A DNA stretch of 32,561 nt from the NCBI GenBank assembly GCA_045631645.1, contig JAZQVC010000050.1, forward strand, positions 1 to 32,561, given 5' to 3'. Position 1 is the first letter of the stretch. Each line of letters starts with the position of its first letter. A program made the translations under genes and the position numbers. Source of the DNA: SIG459 sp045631645. GTDB lineage: Bacteria > Bacillota > Clostridia > Oscillospirales > Oscillospiraceae. Below are positions 1 to 7,567 of this stretch, one piece after another. Below the pieces are notes generated by a model. That model saw nothing but the letters and a program-made list of their open reading frames with translations. It searched no databases and was not told the origin of the DNA.

Positions 1-39
1 GGCCAGCCCGTTTACTACTATATGATCTCTGTTGAGTAA
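1..39 (+). CDS. C-terminal tail of an upstream gene (partial)
   Basis: The first bases read in frame 1 as a short peptide ending VYYYMISVE and a TAA at 37-39. A strong hairpin with a T-run follows within 10 bases, which is what the 3' end of a plus-strand gene looks like. The gene body lies outside the window, so nothing can be said about its function. The alternative is that this is non-coding flank that happens to be open for 12 codons. Confidence 0.45.
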   Translation, partial: GQPVYYYMISVE

Positions 40-45
40 TCAAGG

Positions 46-83
46 AATAAAAAAATCCCGACCGTGAAGGTCGGGATTTTTTT
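46..83. terminator. Bidirectional intrinsic terminator
   Basis: AAAAAAATCCCGACC pairs perfectly with GGTCGGGATTTTTTT around a five-base GTGAA loop, so a T-run follows the stem on both strands. It serves the plus-strand gene ending at 39 and the minus-strand regulator whose stop codon is at 82-84. Confidence 0.9.
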
Positions 84-693
84 ATTCCTTATTGACAACT
101 TTTTTCTGCCAGGACTTTTTGCCGCATTCGGGGCAGCGCATTTTTCTTGTTCTGCCCATATGGGGAGCCATCGTAACCGCCTTAAAGCTGGGAATGTATC
201 TGTGTCCGCACTCCTTGCACTCATAATAGCCTGCCACCTGCTCAAGGCGCAGTGCATAGAAACAGCCTGCCAAAAACAGGATAAAGCCAAGAATAATAAG
301 AGATGCTTTCAGCCAAGCCTCCATTTGCAGAAAAGCGGCAATAAATATCAGGGCAAAAAGAATAACCGTTGCAGTAAAGCCTATAAAAATCTCGGCTGAC
401 AATAATCTTTTGTCGGATTGCTCTTTTTGCTTTATCATCTCCAGCAAATTGCTTTCCAATTTCTTGCTATAGTTATCCACAGAAACTTCCTCTCCACTCA
501 ATAAATCGTTAACAGTGATGCCAAGAATACCGCAAAGGGTCAGCATAATGGAGGAATCGGGCATTGCAATGCCTCTCTCCCACTTGGAGACGGCTCTGTC
601 GGTGATTCCAAGCTTTTCAGCCAGCTGTGCCTGAGTCAGATTTATCATCTTTCTGCGCTGGGCAATAAATTTTCCGATTTTCAGCTGATCCAT
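82..693 (-). CDS. XRE-family HTH regulator with membrane helices and zinc ribbon
   Basis: Predicted 203-residue membrane-anchored DNA-binding protein. Residues about 4-58 form an XRE/Cro helix-turn-helix (LTQAQLAEKLGITDRAVSKWE). Two hydrophobic helices follow at about 100-125 and 130-150. The C-terminus has paired Cys motifs (CKECG and CPECGKK) typical of a zinc ribbon. I start at the ATG ending at 693, directly before MDQLKIGKF, because the in-frame extension upstream does not resemble an XRE N-terminus. The likely role is transcriptional control tied to the membrane; the target is unknown. A TATAAT-like box on the minus strand (718-723) could be its -10, but no good -35 was found. Confidence 0.85.
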   Translation of the reverse strand: MDQLKIGKFIAQRRKMINLTQAQLAEKLGITDRAVSKWERGIAMPDSSIMLTLCGILGITVNDLLSGEEVSVDNYSKKLESNLLEMIKQKEQSDKRLLSAEIFIGFTATVILFALIFIAAFLQMEAWLKASLIILGFILFLAGCFYALRLEQVAGYYECKECGHRYIPSFKAVTMAPHMGRTRKMRCPECGKKSWQKKVVNKE

Positions 694-763
694 GCGTAAC
701 ACCGCCTTTCGATCATTATTATAGCTTCGTGGAGGGAAAAGAACACATACCACTGGTTGAGTC

Positions 764-807
764 AATAAAAGAAGCGAGGCAGGGAGGAGTGCCTCGCTTC
801 TTTTATT
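764..807 (-). terminator. Intrinsic terminator after the FAD oxidoreductase
   Basis: An 18-bp perfect stem (764-781 with 790-807, loop GGGAGGAG) ends in T-rich sequence on either strand. The TAA of the minus-strand oxidoreductase (803-805) lies inside the stem. Confidence 0.85.
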
Positions 808-2383
808 GATATTTCTCGATTAATGCTTCCGCTACGCGCATGCCGTCAACGGCGGCGGAGGTGATGCCGCCGGCATAGCCCGCGCCCTCACCGCAGGGAT
901 AAAGTCCTTTCGCGCTGAGAGAGCACATGTCGCTTCCGCGGAGAATGCGGACGGGGGAGGATGAGCGGGTTTCGGGAGCGGTGAGGACGGCCTCACTGTC
1001 GGCAAAACAGCCCAGCTTCTTATTAAGCTCCGGTATGGCTTTTTCAAGGGTGGAGCTTATCTTTTCGGGGAGCAGCTCGTGGAGGTCACACCAGAAAACT
1101 CCCGGACGGTAAGTGGGCTTAACCTTGCCGCAGCCCTCGCTGGCTTTTCCCGCAAGGAAATCGCCAACAGTCTGGGCAGGGGCTTTGTAGCTTCCGCCGC
1201 CGAGAGCAAAGGCGCGGCGCTCAATTTCCCGCTGCCAGTACATACCTGCCAGCACACCCTCTCCGGGGAAATCGGAAGGCTCAATGCTGACCAATAGCGC
1301 GGAATTGGCGTTTTCTCCTGCTCTTCCCGAATAGCTCATTCCGTTGGTGACAACTCCGCCCTCTTCGCTGGACGCCGCCACCACATAGCCGCCGGGGCAC
1401 ATGCAGAAGCTATAGGCGCTTTCGCCATCTCCGAAGCGGCAGTTGAGCTTATAGTCAGCGGCAGGAAGGGAGCTATAAGCCTCGCCGTATTGGGCAAATC
1501 CCACATCGCGCTGAAGATGCTCAATGCGCACGCCCATGGAAAAGCTCTTGCGCTCCATAGCTATGCCATTTTCGTGGAGATACTCAAAGGTGTCTCTGGC
1601 GCTATGGCCTATTGCAAGAACGATATCTTTGCAGGCAACAACATAGCTGTGTCCCTCGTTTTCTATAGTCGGGTAAGAAACTGCGCCGTTTTTCATTTCA
1701 ATTTCAACAAGGCGGCTATTAAAGCGGATCTCTCCGCCCAGGGAGATTATATGCTCTCGAATGGCTTTTACAACCTTGCGGAGAACGTCGGTGCCCATAT
1801 GGGGTTTGGCGTCATAGCAGATTTTTTCGGGAGCGCCGAAGCGGTGAAAAGTTTCCAGCACGAAGGCAACTCTCGGGTCATTTATGCCTGTGTTCAGCTT
1901 GCCGTCGGAAAAAGTTCCTGCGCCGCCTTCGCCGAACTGGACATTGTTTTCCTTGTCCAGAATGCCGCTTTCCCAAAAGCGCTCAATGGCTTCGTGACGG
2001 GAGTCCACATCGCCGCCGCGCTCTATAACTATGGGGCGAAGACCAGCTTCTGCAAGAATAAGGGCGGCAAACATACCTGCAGGGCCAAAGCCAACAACCA
2101 AGGGGCGCTTTTCGCTTTGTGCGCGGGGAATGGTGTATTCCCGCTTTTTGTAGGGAGCGGTATTTTTCACCCACTGCAGAATTTTGCTCTCGTCACAATT
2201 AAGCTCAAGAGCCAGAGTATAAAGCCAATGGATGTCGTTTTTCTTTCGGGCATCCAGAGACTTTTTAATGATTTTAAGGGATTTAATGTCAGTTGCCTGC
2301 ACCCGAAGAGCCTTGGCGGCTTTTTTTCTCAAAAGCTTTTCGCTCTCGTCGGCGGCAAGGCGGAGATTGCGAAGCTCTATCAT
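803..2383 (-). CDS. FAD-dependent dehydrogenase of the COG2509 type
   Basis: A 526-residue flavoprotein. A small N-terminal domain (residues 1-80) precedes the Rossmann FAD-binding motif VVGFGPAG at about 97-104, an ERGG segment, and a C-terminal GEGAGYAGGITSAA motif that closes over the flavin. This layout matches the widespread family of uncharacterised NAD(P)/FAD-dependent dehydrogenases; the substrate is unknown. The start is the ATG at 2381-2383, preceded by AGGAGG at a 6-base gap. That ATG overlaps the TGA of the upstream minus-strand oxidoreductase (ATGA), so the two are translationally coupled and probably form a two-gene operon. A longer start is possible but would bypass this ribosome site. 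Confidence 0.9.
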   Translation of the reverse strand: MIELRNLRLAADESEKLLRKKAAKALRVQATDIKSLKIIKKSLDARKKNDIHWLYTLALELNCDESKILQWVKNTAPYKKREYTIPRAQSEKRPLVVGFGPAGMFAALILAEAGLRPIVIERGGDVDSRHEAIERFWESGILDKENNVQFGEGGAGTFSDGKLNTGINDPRVAFVLETFHRFGAPEKICYDAKPHMGTDVLRKVVKAIREHIISLGGEIRFNSRLVEIEMKNGAVSYPTIENEGHSYVVACKDIVLAIGHSARDTFEYLHENGIAMERKSFSMGVRIEHLQRDVGFAQYGEAYSSLPAADYKLNCRFGDGESAYSFCMCPGGYVVAASSEEGGVVTNGMSYSGRAGENANSALLVSIEPSDFPGEGVLAGMYWQREIERRAFALGGGSYKAPAQTVGDFLAGKASEGCGKVKPTYRPGVFWCDLHELLPEKISSTLEKAIPELNKKLGCFADSEAVLTAPETRSSSPVRILRGSDMCSLSAKGLYPCGEGAGYAGGITSAAVDGMRVAEALIEKYQ

Positions 2384-3588
2384 AGGCTGCCTCCTGCCAA
2401 AAGGCCGCTTGCCCAAGCCCACTGGAGATTGAATCCGCCGCAGTCGCCGTCAATATCCAGCACCTCGCCGCAGGCATAAAGCCCCGGCACAAGTTTGCTT
2501 TCCATAGTCTTGGGATTGAATTCCGCGGTGGAAATGCCGCCTGCGGTAACCTGAGCGCTTTCAAAGCCTGACACGCCTGTAACATCAAGGCGGAGAGCCT
2601 TGGAAGCGGAAGCGAGGGCGGAAAGCTGAGAGTTGCTCAGCTCTTCACAGAGAGTGTCAGGGTGGATTTCGGCATATTTGCAAAGGGCGAGACCCACTCG
2701 GGAGTGGAGCGCGCCGGAGAATATTTCCTTTGCGGGAGCGGCAGGACGGGCTGCGCGTCGGCGGGTAAGATAGTCCTTTACCTCATCGCGGCTCATGGTC
2801 TCAAAAAAGTCAAGCTGCAGGCTCACGCCTTCTCCTGCAGTGGCAACGGCGCGGGAAATATCGAAGACCACAGTGCCGGAAACTCCGTTTTCGGCAAAAA
2901 GCAGGTCACCGCTGCCCTGGCTTATTTTGTTTTTGCCCTTGAAGACCTCAACGCCGGCCTGAACCTTAACGCCCTTCATGCTGCGTGGAATTTCAGGACG
3001 GGTGCGAATTTGGGTGAGACTGGGGTAAAGGGAGGTGCGGTTGTGGCCAAGGCTTTTAAGAATGTTATAGCCGTCCATAACGCCGCCCAGCTTGCTTCCG
3101 GCGCAGCCGCCGCAGGCGACGATAAGTTTGTCGCAAACCATGCCGCCGCCCTCCCAAGTCAGGGAGAAGCCCTTGCCCTTTCGGCGCACGCTTTCCACGG
3201 TGACTCCGCAGAGAAGCTCAATATTGGGCTTTTCAAGGGCAAAACGGAGGACATCCAAAACGCTGGAGGCCTGATTGCTGAGAGGGTATACTCTTCCGCC
3301 GTATTCCGTTACGGTCATAAGACCAAAATCGGAGAAAAACTCAAGAACCTTTTCGGGAGTCCAAAGAGAAAGCGCATGGGCGGCAAAGGCGGGATTTGCC
3401 CCGTGATAACGGCAAAGCTCAGAGTTTGTGTTTGTGAGGTTACAACGGCCGTTGCCGGTGCTGAGGAGCTTGCGTCCCACGCGGGCCTGGCGCTCTATAA
3501 GAGTGACATGGTGCTCTCCGCTTTCCGCTGCTGCTATAGCTGCGGCCATTCCGGATGCGCCTGCGCCAATAATTACCACTTCTGCCAT
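2380..3588 (-). CDS. BaiN/HI0933-family NAD(P)/FAD-dependent oxidoreductase
   Basis: A 402-residue flavoprotein of the HI0933/YhiN family, which includes BaiN of bile-acid-dehydroxylating clostridia. Visible are the N-terminal dinucleotide motif IIGAGASGMAAA (residues 5-16), the family signature GRKLLSTGNGRCNLTN just after the ERQ segment, and the C-terminal GEVLDIDGDCGGFNLQ-type motif before WAWASG. Family members bind FAD; the physiological reaction is mostly unknown, so a bile-acid role should not be assumed. I start at the ATG at 3586-3588 because the residues before it do not belong to the Rossmann fold. It is the first gene of the pair with the COG2509-type dehydrogenase. Confidence 0.9.
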   Translation of the reverse strand: MAEVVIIGAGASGMAAAIAAAESGEHHVTLIERQARVGRKLLSTGNGRCNLTNTNSELCRYHGANPAFAAHALSLWTPEKVLEFFSDFGLMTVTEYGGRVYPLSNQASSVLDVLRFALEKPNIELLCGVTVESVRRKGKGFSLTWEGGGMVCDKLIVACGGCAGSKLGGVMDGYNILKSLGHNRTSLYPSLTQIRTRPEIPRSMKGVKVQAGVEVFKGKNKISQGSGDLLFAENGVSGTVVFDISRAVATAGEGVSLQLDFFETMSRDEVKDYLTRRRAARPAAPAKEIFSGALHSRVGLALCKYAEIHPDTLCEELSNSQLSALASASKALRLDVTGVSGFESAQVTAGGISTAEFNPKTMESKLVPGLYACGEVLDIDGDCGGFNLQWAWASGLLAGGSL

Positions 3589-3705
3589 AAATATTTCTGC
3601 CTTTCCCCTTGAAATGTTGCCGTTTTGTTGCAATTTACTGTTATAAGTATTTTAATCCAGCCGGAAGAAAATTACAAGCACATTACCAAATCTTAGGATA
3701 TTATG

Positions 3706-3758
3706 TTGACTTGTCTTTGAGTGCTGTGATAGAATTATTTAATCCGAAATATCGGATT
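3706..3758 (+). promoter_or_regulatory. Promoter and leader dyad of the lectin-pseudokinase gene
   Basis: TTGACT (3706-3711) and TAGAAT (3730-3735) are separated by 18 bp. Just downstream, near the expected transcript start, is a perfect 7-bp dyad (AATCCGA at 3741-3747, TCGGATT at 3752-3758). The dyad may be an operator or a 5' mRNA hairpin. Confidence 0.65.
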
Positions 3759-3781
3759 TTATATACGAAAGGAAACGAAAA

Positions 3782-5128
3782 ATGGGCGACATCGTTTTTG
3801 ATAAGGAAAGAACCCTCGCCGGAAAAATGGCCTCTTTCAGCCCTGCTGAAGCCATCGCACTGGGAATTGCCCTCTGCGAATTTGCGGAAAAGTCTGCCGA
3901 TGGAGAATTTCGCGGCGGAATATGGCCCGGCAACATCACTTTTGAAGATGGCTGCGCGGCAATTGGACCTTACCACGAAAAAGGTCTCAAGGAAATGGGA
4001 CCCGATGCGATTGAATACATAGCTCCCGAACAGTTTTGGAAGGGCGAAACAACTCCTGCCTGCGATACTTACTCCATCGGTCTGGTGCTGTATACAGCGC
4101 TTAACGGAGGCTTGCTGCCTTTCTTCGAGAACAAAAATGAATTCACTCCTCAGGAACGCGCTGCTGCACTTCAGAAGCGTATGCGCGGCAACGACATGGT
4201 GTATCCCCGCTATGCCTGCCGTGAACTTGGTGATGTTATCCTCTGCGCAATCGAGTTTGAATCTGAGGAACGCTTCCCCTGCCCCGAGGCGCTGCGCGCA
4301 GCTTTGGAGGCTCTTCCCGAAGAAGCCACCATTCCCGCCGTTGCTCCCGTGATCCGTCTCAAGCCCAGCGAGCTTGAAAACAGACACTCTTACCGCGTGG
4401 ACAAGCTTTTTGAGAAGGTGTCTCCTTTCAGACATCCCAAGCCACCCAAGCGCAGCACCACGGTTAAGGAAAATATGGATGTTCTCCAGTTCCGCAAGCC
4501 CTCCATCAGACGCAGATGGGTAGCCCCCGGAGCGGTAATTGTGGTTATTATAATCGCTCTCATCATCCTGATAAGAGGCTGCAGCGTGGATAGACCCGAA
4601 AAGCCCGATGTAAGCGAATCTCCCTCCTTATCTGAAGGCATTACCACCGAAAGCCCCAAGCCCCAGACTCCCTCCACACCCACCATTATTGTTCCCACCA
4701 CTCCCACACCCAGCCCCACTCCTCCTTCCGACCCCACCTTCACTGTTTACAGAGAAGATCTCACTTGGGAGCAGGCAAGAGATAAGTGCGAGGAAATGGG
4801 CGGCCATCTGGCGGTTGTGGATAGCGAGGAGCGCTTCAATGAGCTTTGTGTGCTTGCTCAGCAGCAGGGTCTCACCTATGTTTGGCTGGGATCTTACCGC
4901 GGCACCGACGGCGAATGGTATAATGTGGACGGCACAAAGCTTGGTTTCACCCGTTGGGATGCCGGCGAGCCCTCCGTTATGGACCTTGACGGAACAAGAG
5001 AGGACTATCTCCTCCTCTGGTACCGCGCAAACCAGAATCGCTGGTGCTTCAACGATATGAGAAACGATCCCATGGCTGTTGTTGCATCTTACAGAGGCAA
5101 GATTGGCTATATTTTCCAGACCAATTAA
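3782..5128 (+). CDS. Receptor-like protein: truncated pseudokinase, one membrane helix, C-type lectin domain
   Basis: 448 residues. Residues about 20-180 resemble the C-lobe of a Ser/Thr protein kinase: IEYIAPEQ matches the APE motif and DTYSIGLVLYTALNGGLLPF matches helix F. The catalytic loop, however, reads GGIWPGNITF instead of HRDxKxxN, no DFG is present, and the glycine loop and VAIK lysine are absent, so it should not phosphorylate. A basic stretch and one membrane helix follow (about 246-264), then a Pro/Thr/Ser linker, then a C-type lectin fold (about 320-447: TWEQARDKCEEMGGHLAVV, WLGSY, WCFND, GYIFQTN). The usual last lectin cysteine is replaced (IFQTN). The topology puts the pseudokinase inside and the lectin outside. 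The role is inferred as surface ligand sensing or adhesion. Confidence 0.85.
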   Translation: MGDIVFDKERTLAGKMASFSPAEAIALGIALCEFAEKSADGEFRGGIWPGNITFEDGCAAIGPYHEKGLKEMGPDAIEYIAPEQFWKGETTPACDTYSIGLVLYTALNGGLLPFFENKNEFTPQERAAALQKRMRGNDMVYPRYACRELGDVILCAIEFESEERFPCPEALRAALEALPEEATIPAVAPVIRLKPSELENRHSYRVDKLFEKVSPFRHPKPPKRSTTVKENMDVLQFRKPSIRRRWVAPGAVIVVIIIALIILIRGCSVDRPEKPDVSESPSLSEGITTESPKPQTPSTPTIIVPTTPTPSPTPPSDPTFTVYREDLTWEQARDKCEEMGGHLAVVDSEERFNELCVLAQQQGLTYVWLGSYRGTDGEWYNVDGTKLGFTRWDAGEPSVMDLDGTREDYLLLWYRANQNRWCFNDMRNDPMAVVASYRGKIGYIFQTN

Positions 5129-5179
5129 AAAAATTACATATTACAAGGCTTTTTTGCAGAGAGCGGGGCTTAAACCCCC

Positions 5180-5208
5180 TTGCAATAAGTGGAAAAATAG
5201 TGTAGAAT
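5180..5208 (+). promoter_or_regulatory. Promoter of efp
   Basis: TTGCAA (5180-5185), a 17-bp spacer, then TAGAAT (5203-5208). A nearer TATAAT at about 5243 lies too close to the ribosome site to act for efp unless the leader is extremely short. Confidence 0.55.
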
Positions 5209-5264
5209 CTTTTAGTTAATAAAACAAAAAATAAATTAATGTATAATATAGGAGGAAACCTGTT

Positions 5265-5828
5265 ATGATTTCTGCAGGCGATTTCAGAAATGGCGTAACT
5301 TTTGAGATGGACGGCAACGTAATGCAGGTCGTCGAATTCCAGCATGTTAAGCCCGGCAAGGGCGCTGCCTTTGTTCGCACCAAGATGAGAAACGTCATCA
5401 CCGGCGCTGTCACCGAAACTTCTTTCAACCCCACTGCTAAGTTCGAGGAAGCAAGCATCGAGCGCCGCAGCATGGAGTATAGCTACACCGACGGTGATCT
5501 CTACTACTTCATGGACAACGAGACCTATGATCTCGAGCCCGTCAACTCCGATGTTCTTGGCGATAGCTTCAAGTTCGTCAAGGAGAACATGACTTGCACC
5601 GTTATGAGCTATAAGGGCAAGGTTTTCAACGTTGAGCCTCCCTTCTTCGTTGACCTTGAGGTCACCGATACCGACCCCGGCTTCGCCGGCAACACCGCAA
5701 CCAACGCTCTCAAGCCCGCTACTCTCGAGACCGGCGCTGAGGTTAAGGTTCCCCTCTTCATCGAGATCGGTGAGGTTATCCAGATCGACACCCGTACCGG
5801 CGAGTACCTCTCCAGATCCAAGAAGTAA
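5265..5828 (+). CDS. efp: Elongation factor P
   Basis: Full-length EF-P (187 residues, the usual size). It binds between the P and E sites of the ribosome and rescues stalling at polyproline. The N-terminal KOW-like domain carries the loop HVKPGKGAAFVR, with the modifiable tip lysine at residue 32. Two OB-fold domains follow, with the C-terminal signature VIQIDTRTGEYLSR. AGGAGG sits just before the ATG. The next gene is a CD1247-type protein 26 bases downstream, an arrangement common in Clostridia. The pseudokinase-lectin and pilus proteins here include Pro-rich stretches, but a specific link is not shown. Confidence 0.98.
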   Translation: MISAGDFRNGVTFEMDGNVMQVVEFQHVKPGKGAAFVRTKMRNVITGAVTETSFNPTAKFEEASIERRSMEYSYTDGDLYYFMDNETYDLEPVNSDVLGDSFKFVKENMTCTVMSYKGKVFNVEPPFFVDLEVTDTDPGFAGNTATNALKPATLETGAEVKVPLFIEIGEVIQIDTRTGEYLSRSKK

Positions 5829-5854
5829 TTTAATATCTAACAGGAGGTTGCATT

Positions 5855-6283
5855 ATGACCACTGCTGAAAAAGTTGCTTACCTGAAGGGCCTTATGGAAG
5901 GCATGAATATCGACCGCGAGTCCAACGAGGGCAAGCTCTTCTCCGTTATCGCCGACATCCTCAATGATGTCGCTCTCGATATCGAAGAGCTGGAAAGCGA
6001 TATCTTCGACCTGGGCGAAGATGTTGACGCCATCAGCGACGATCTCTCCGACGTTGAGGATTACCTCTTCGAGGATGAGGACGAGGACGAGTATGACGAT
6101 GATGAAGATTATGACGAGTATGATGAGGACGAGGAGCCCCTTTTCTTTGAGGTAACCTGCCCCGCATGCGAGAACACCATCACCGTTGACGAAGATGTTG
6201 TTAACCTCGGCGCTATTCAGTGCCCCAACTGCGGCGAAATGCTGGAGTTCGAGTTCGACGAGGACGAGGAAGAGGACGACTGA
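5855..6283 (+). CDS. CD1247 N-terminal-domain protein with acidic linker and zinc ribbon
   Basis: 142-residue small protein. Residues 1-65 are an alpha-helical domain (AEKVAYLKGLMEGMNID..., ALDIEELESDIFDLGEDVD) typical of the CD1247 family, often encoded next to efp in Clostridia. A strongly acidic Asp/Glu/Tyr run follows at about 70-93, then a zinc ribbon with two pairs of cysteines (CPAC and CPNC), and an acidic tail. The function is unknown. A good Shine-Dalgarno (CAGGAGG) precedes the ATG, and the 26-base gap from efp suggests co-transcription. Confidence 0.85.
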   Translation: MTTAEKVAYLKGLMEGMNIDRESNEGKLFSVIADILNDVALDIEELESDIFDLGEDVDAISDDLSDVEDYLFEDEDEDEYDDDEDYDEYDEDEEPLFFEVTCPACENTITVDEDVVNLGAIQCPNCGEMLEFEFDEDEEEDD

Positions 6284-6298
6284 TTCAACTAACCAACA

Positions 6299-6322
6299 AG
6301 GGACGGGTTTAACCGTCCCTTG
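6299..6322 (+). terminator. Intrinsic terminator-like hairpin after the efp operon
   Basis: AAGGGACGG pairs with CCGTCCCTT around GTTTAA. The T-run is short (TGATTTG), so termination may be partial. Confidence 0.65.
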
Positions 6323-6356
6323 ATTTGTATATCTCAGTCTACGGGAGTGAAGATAC

Positions 6357-6716
6357 ATGACTTTTTACTATAGACCCGACTGCAAGGATTGCCTCATGGT
6401 GAAGGCATGGCTGGATAAGCACGGCGTTGAGTATGAGGCACGGGATATGAATGCCCAGCCCCCCACGGGCGAGAAGATTCTCGAATGGGCGCAGAAATAT
6501 CGCTACCCAATGAGAGCCTTTATCCGCCCCAGAAAGTTCAGCCTCAAGGCAATGCTTCTTGCCAACCAGATGGTGAACATGGAGCGCCATGCCCGCGCCT
6601 TTGTTATTGCCGCCGCCCATGAATATATAGTCTGCCCCATTATGGAGGGCGAGGATTTTGTCGTTATGGGTCTGGATAATGCCCAGTGGCGCAAAGCGTT
6701 GAATATTCAGTCGTAA
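6357..6716 (+). CDS. ArsC/Spx-fold thioredoxin-like protein with CxxC
   Basis: 119 residues with the thioredoxin-like ArsC/Spx/YffB fold. The N-terminal strand leads into a redox motif CKDC (residues 9-12). Residues near 90-110 (YIVCPIMEGEDFVVMGLDNAQW) match the family's conserved Pro-Ile loop and the GF/W tail. In true ArsC the residue before that Pro-Ile is Arg; here it is Cys, so arsenate reduction is unlikely and a glutaredoxin-like or regulatory role is more plausible. It is followed directly by the promoter of the initiator tRNA. Confidence 0.75.
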   Translation: MTFYYRPDCKDCLMVKAWLDKHGVEYEARDMNAQPPTGEKILEWAQKYRYPMRAFIRPRKFSLKAMLLANQMVNMERHARAFVIAAAHEYIVCPIMEGEDFVVMGLDNAQWRKALNIQS

Positions 6717-6735
6717 AAAAATCAATGTCGGGGGC

Positions 6736-6764
6736 TTGACTATGCCCCCGATGTGTGTTATTAT
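6736..6764 (+). promoter_or_regulatory. Promoter of the initiator tRNA
   Basis: TTGACT (6736-6741), 17-bp spacer, TATTAT (6759-6764), placed about 26 bp before the tRNA. The -35 lies in the loop of a 7-bp G/C dyad (CGGGGGC at 6729-6735 with GCCCCCG at 6744-6750). Confidence 0.75.
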
Positions 6765-6790
6765 ATGTAGGCTCCAAGTGAGCGCAATAT

Positions 6791-6867
<77 letters not shown>

Positions 6868-6868
6868 T

Positions 6869-6905
6869 AAAAAGACAGTCCACCGTTGGTGGGCTGTCTT
6901 TTTTC
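6869..6905 (+). terminator. Terminator after tRNA-fMet
   Basis: AAAAAGACAGTCCACC pairs with TGGGCTGTCTTTTT around a short GTTGG-type loop and ends in a T-run, only a few bases after the CCA. Confidence 0.9.
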
Positions 6906-7119
6906 GTTATGGAGTTAAATTTTGCATCAATGATATTCGGGTTATGCACCGACGAGCGGAGCTCGCCCCGAAAGGCGGATTCTCAATAAACATAATTGCC
7001 TGTTGATAAATTTGAGGAAAGGTCGCCCTTTAGGGCGATTTTTTTATGCCATCAGCCGAAGCTGTGGAAAGAAGTGTTGAAAATTGTGGAGAAATGTTGA
7101 AAAAAAGTCGTGGAAATAG
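6906..7119. other. Intergenic region before the pilus operon
   Basis: No convincing gene. It contains a TCGCCC-TTTA-GGGCGA hairpin followed by seven T (about 7023-7046), which would terminate plus-strand transcription, then three imperfect repeats beginning GTGGA (7064-7130) that run into the pilus promoter. Confidence 0.6.
7023..7046 (+). terminator. Intrinsic terminator upstream of the pilus promoter
   Basis: TCGCCC pairs with GGGCGA around TTTA and is followed by a T7 run. It insulates the pilus operon from the tRNA side. Confidence 0.8.
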
Positions 7120-7130
7120 TTGACATAAAA
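7064..7130 (+). repeat. Three imperfect tandem repeats overlapping the pilus promoter
   Basis: Units start at 7064, 7086 and 7110. Each begins GTGGA(A/G)A and contains GTTGA about 6-10 bases later (GTGGAAAGAAGTGTTGA, GTGGAGAAATGTTGA, GTGGAAATAGTTGA). The third unit contains the -35 TTGACA. A 22-24-base period fits two helical turns, so they could be regulator sites on one DNA face. Confidence 0.6.
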
Positions 7131-7147
7131 TATAATAGTAGTATACT
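7120..7147 (+). promoter_or_regulatory. Promoter of the pilus operon
   Basis: Consensus TTGACA (7120-7125), 16-bp spacer, TATACT (7142-7147). The spacer also contains a TATAAT that is too close to the -35 to be used with it. Confidence 0.75.
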
Positions 7148-7218
7148 GTTGGATGGATTATGCTAAATGTTAAAATGGAAGAAAATGTATATTTGCAATC
7201 GCTAATAGTTGAACTTTT

Positions 7219-7223
7219 GGAGG
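7219..7223 (+). promoter_or_regulatory. Ribosome site deciding the start of the coiled-coil gene
   Basis: GGAGG, 8 bases before a GTG at 7232. This favours the GTG over the in-frame ATG at 7160, which has only a weak GGATGG upstream. Confidence 0.6.
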
Positions 7224-7231
7224 AAACCGCA

Positions 7232-7561
7232 GTGACAGATAAAGATTTGAAAAAACTGAATCGTTATCAGCTTTTGGAGCTTCTGATCGTTCAAACGAGA
7301 CGGGCAGACGAGCTGCAGACCAAGCTGGATGAAGCGGAGAAACAATTGACAGATAAAGATATCAACATGGTTTCTTTAGGTTCCATTGCTGAAGCTTCTT
7401 TGCAATTGGGCGGCGTATTCCAGGCGGCACAGGAAGCGGCCGATCTTTATATCGATGGGGCCAAAAAGAAGGCCGAAGAAATTGAGCGCACTGCATATGA
7501 AAAAGCTGCGGAGATTCTTGCTCGGGCTCAGGCTCAGGCTCGCCGCATCAAAGGTGAATGA
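7232..7561 (+). CDS. Small coiled-coil protein, first gene of the pilus operon
   Basis: 109 residues from the preferred GTG start (133 if the ATG at 7160 is used). The N-terminus DKDLKKLNRYQLLELLI is followed by a heptad-like helix, a short break (NMVSLGSIAEASLQLGG), and a second Ala/Glu/Lys-rich helix ending in RAQAQARRIKGE. There is no signal peptide or membrane helix, so it is probably cytoplasmic. The pattern resembles DivIVA-like or ATPase-stalk coiled coils, without clear homology. The signal peptidase gene begins 6 bases after its stop, so it is part of the operon. It may organise secretion or assembly at the membrane; that is inference. Confidence 0.75.
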   Translation: MTDKDLKKLNRYQLLELLIVQTRRADELQTKLDEAEKQLTDKDINMVSLGSIAEASLQLGGVFQAAQEAADLYIDGAKKKAEEIERTAYEKAAEILARAQAQARRIKGE

Positions 7562-7567
7562 TAAGCT

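Noticed and set aside
1490..2479. Plus-strand open frame opposite the FAD dehydrogenase
   Set aside because: It is an antisense shadow of a gene with clear flavin motifs and no plus-strand start signal.
5241..5250. TATAAT just before efp as its -10
   Set aside because: It would start transcription within the ribosome site. The TTGCAA-17-TAGAAT pair upstream gives a normal leader.
6064..6150. GAT/GAG-rich run that looks like a simple repeat
   Set aside because: It is the acidic linker of the CD1247-type protein, in frame and between two recognisable domains; no array structure.
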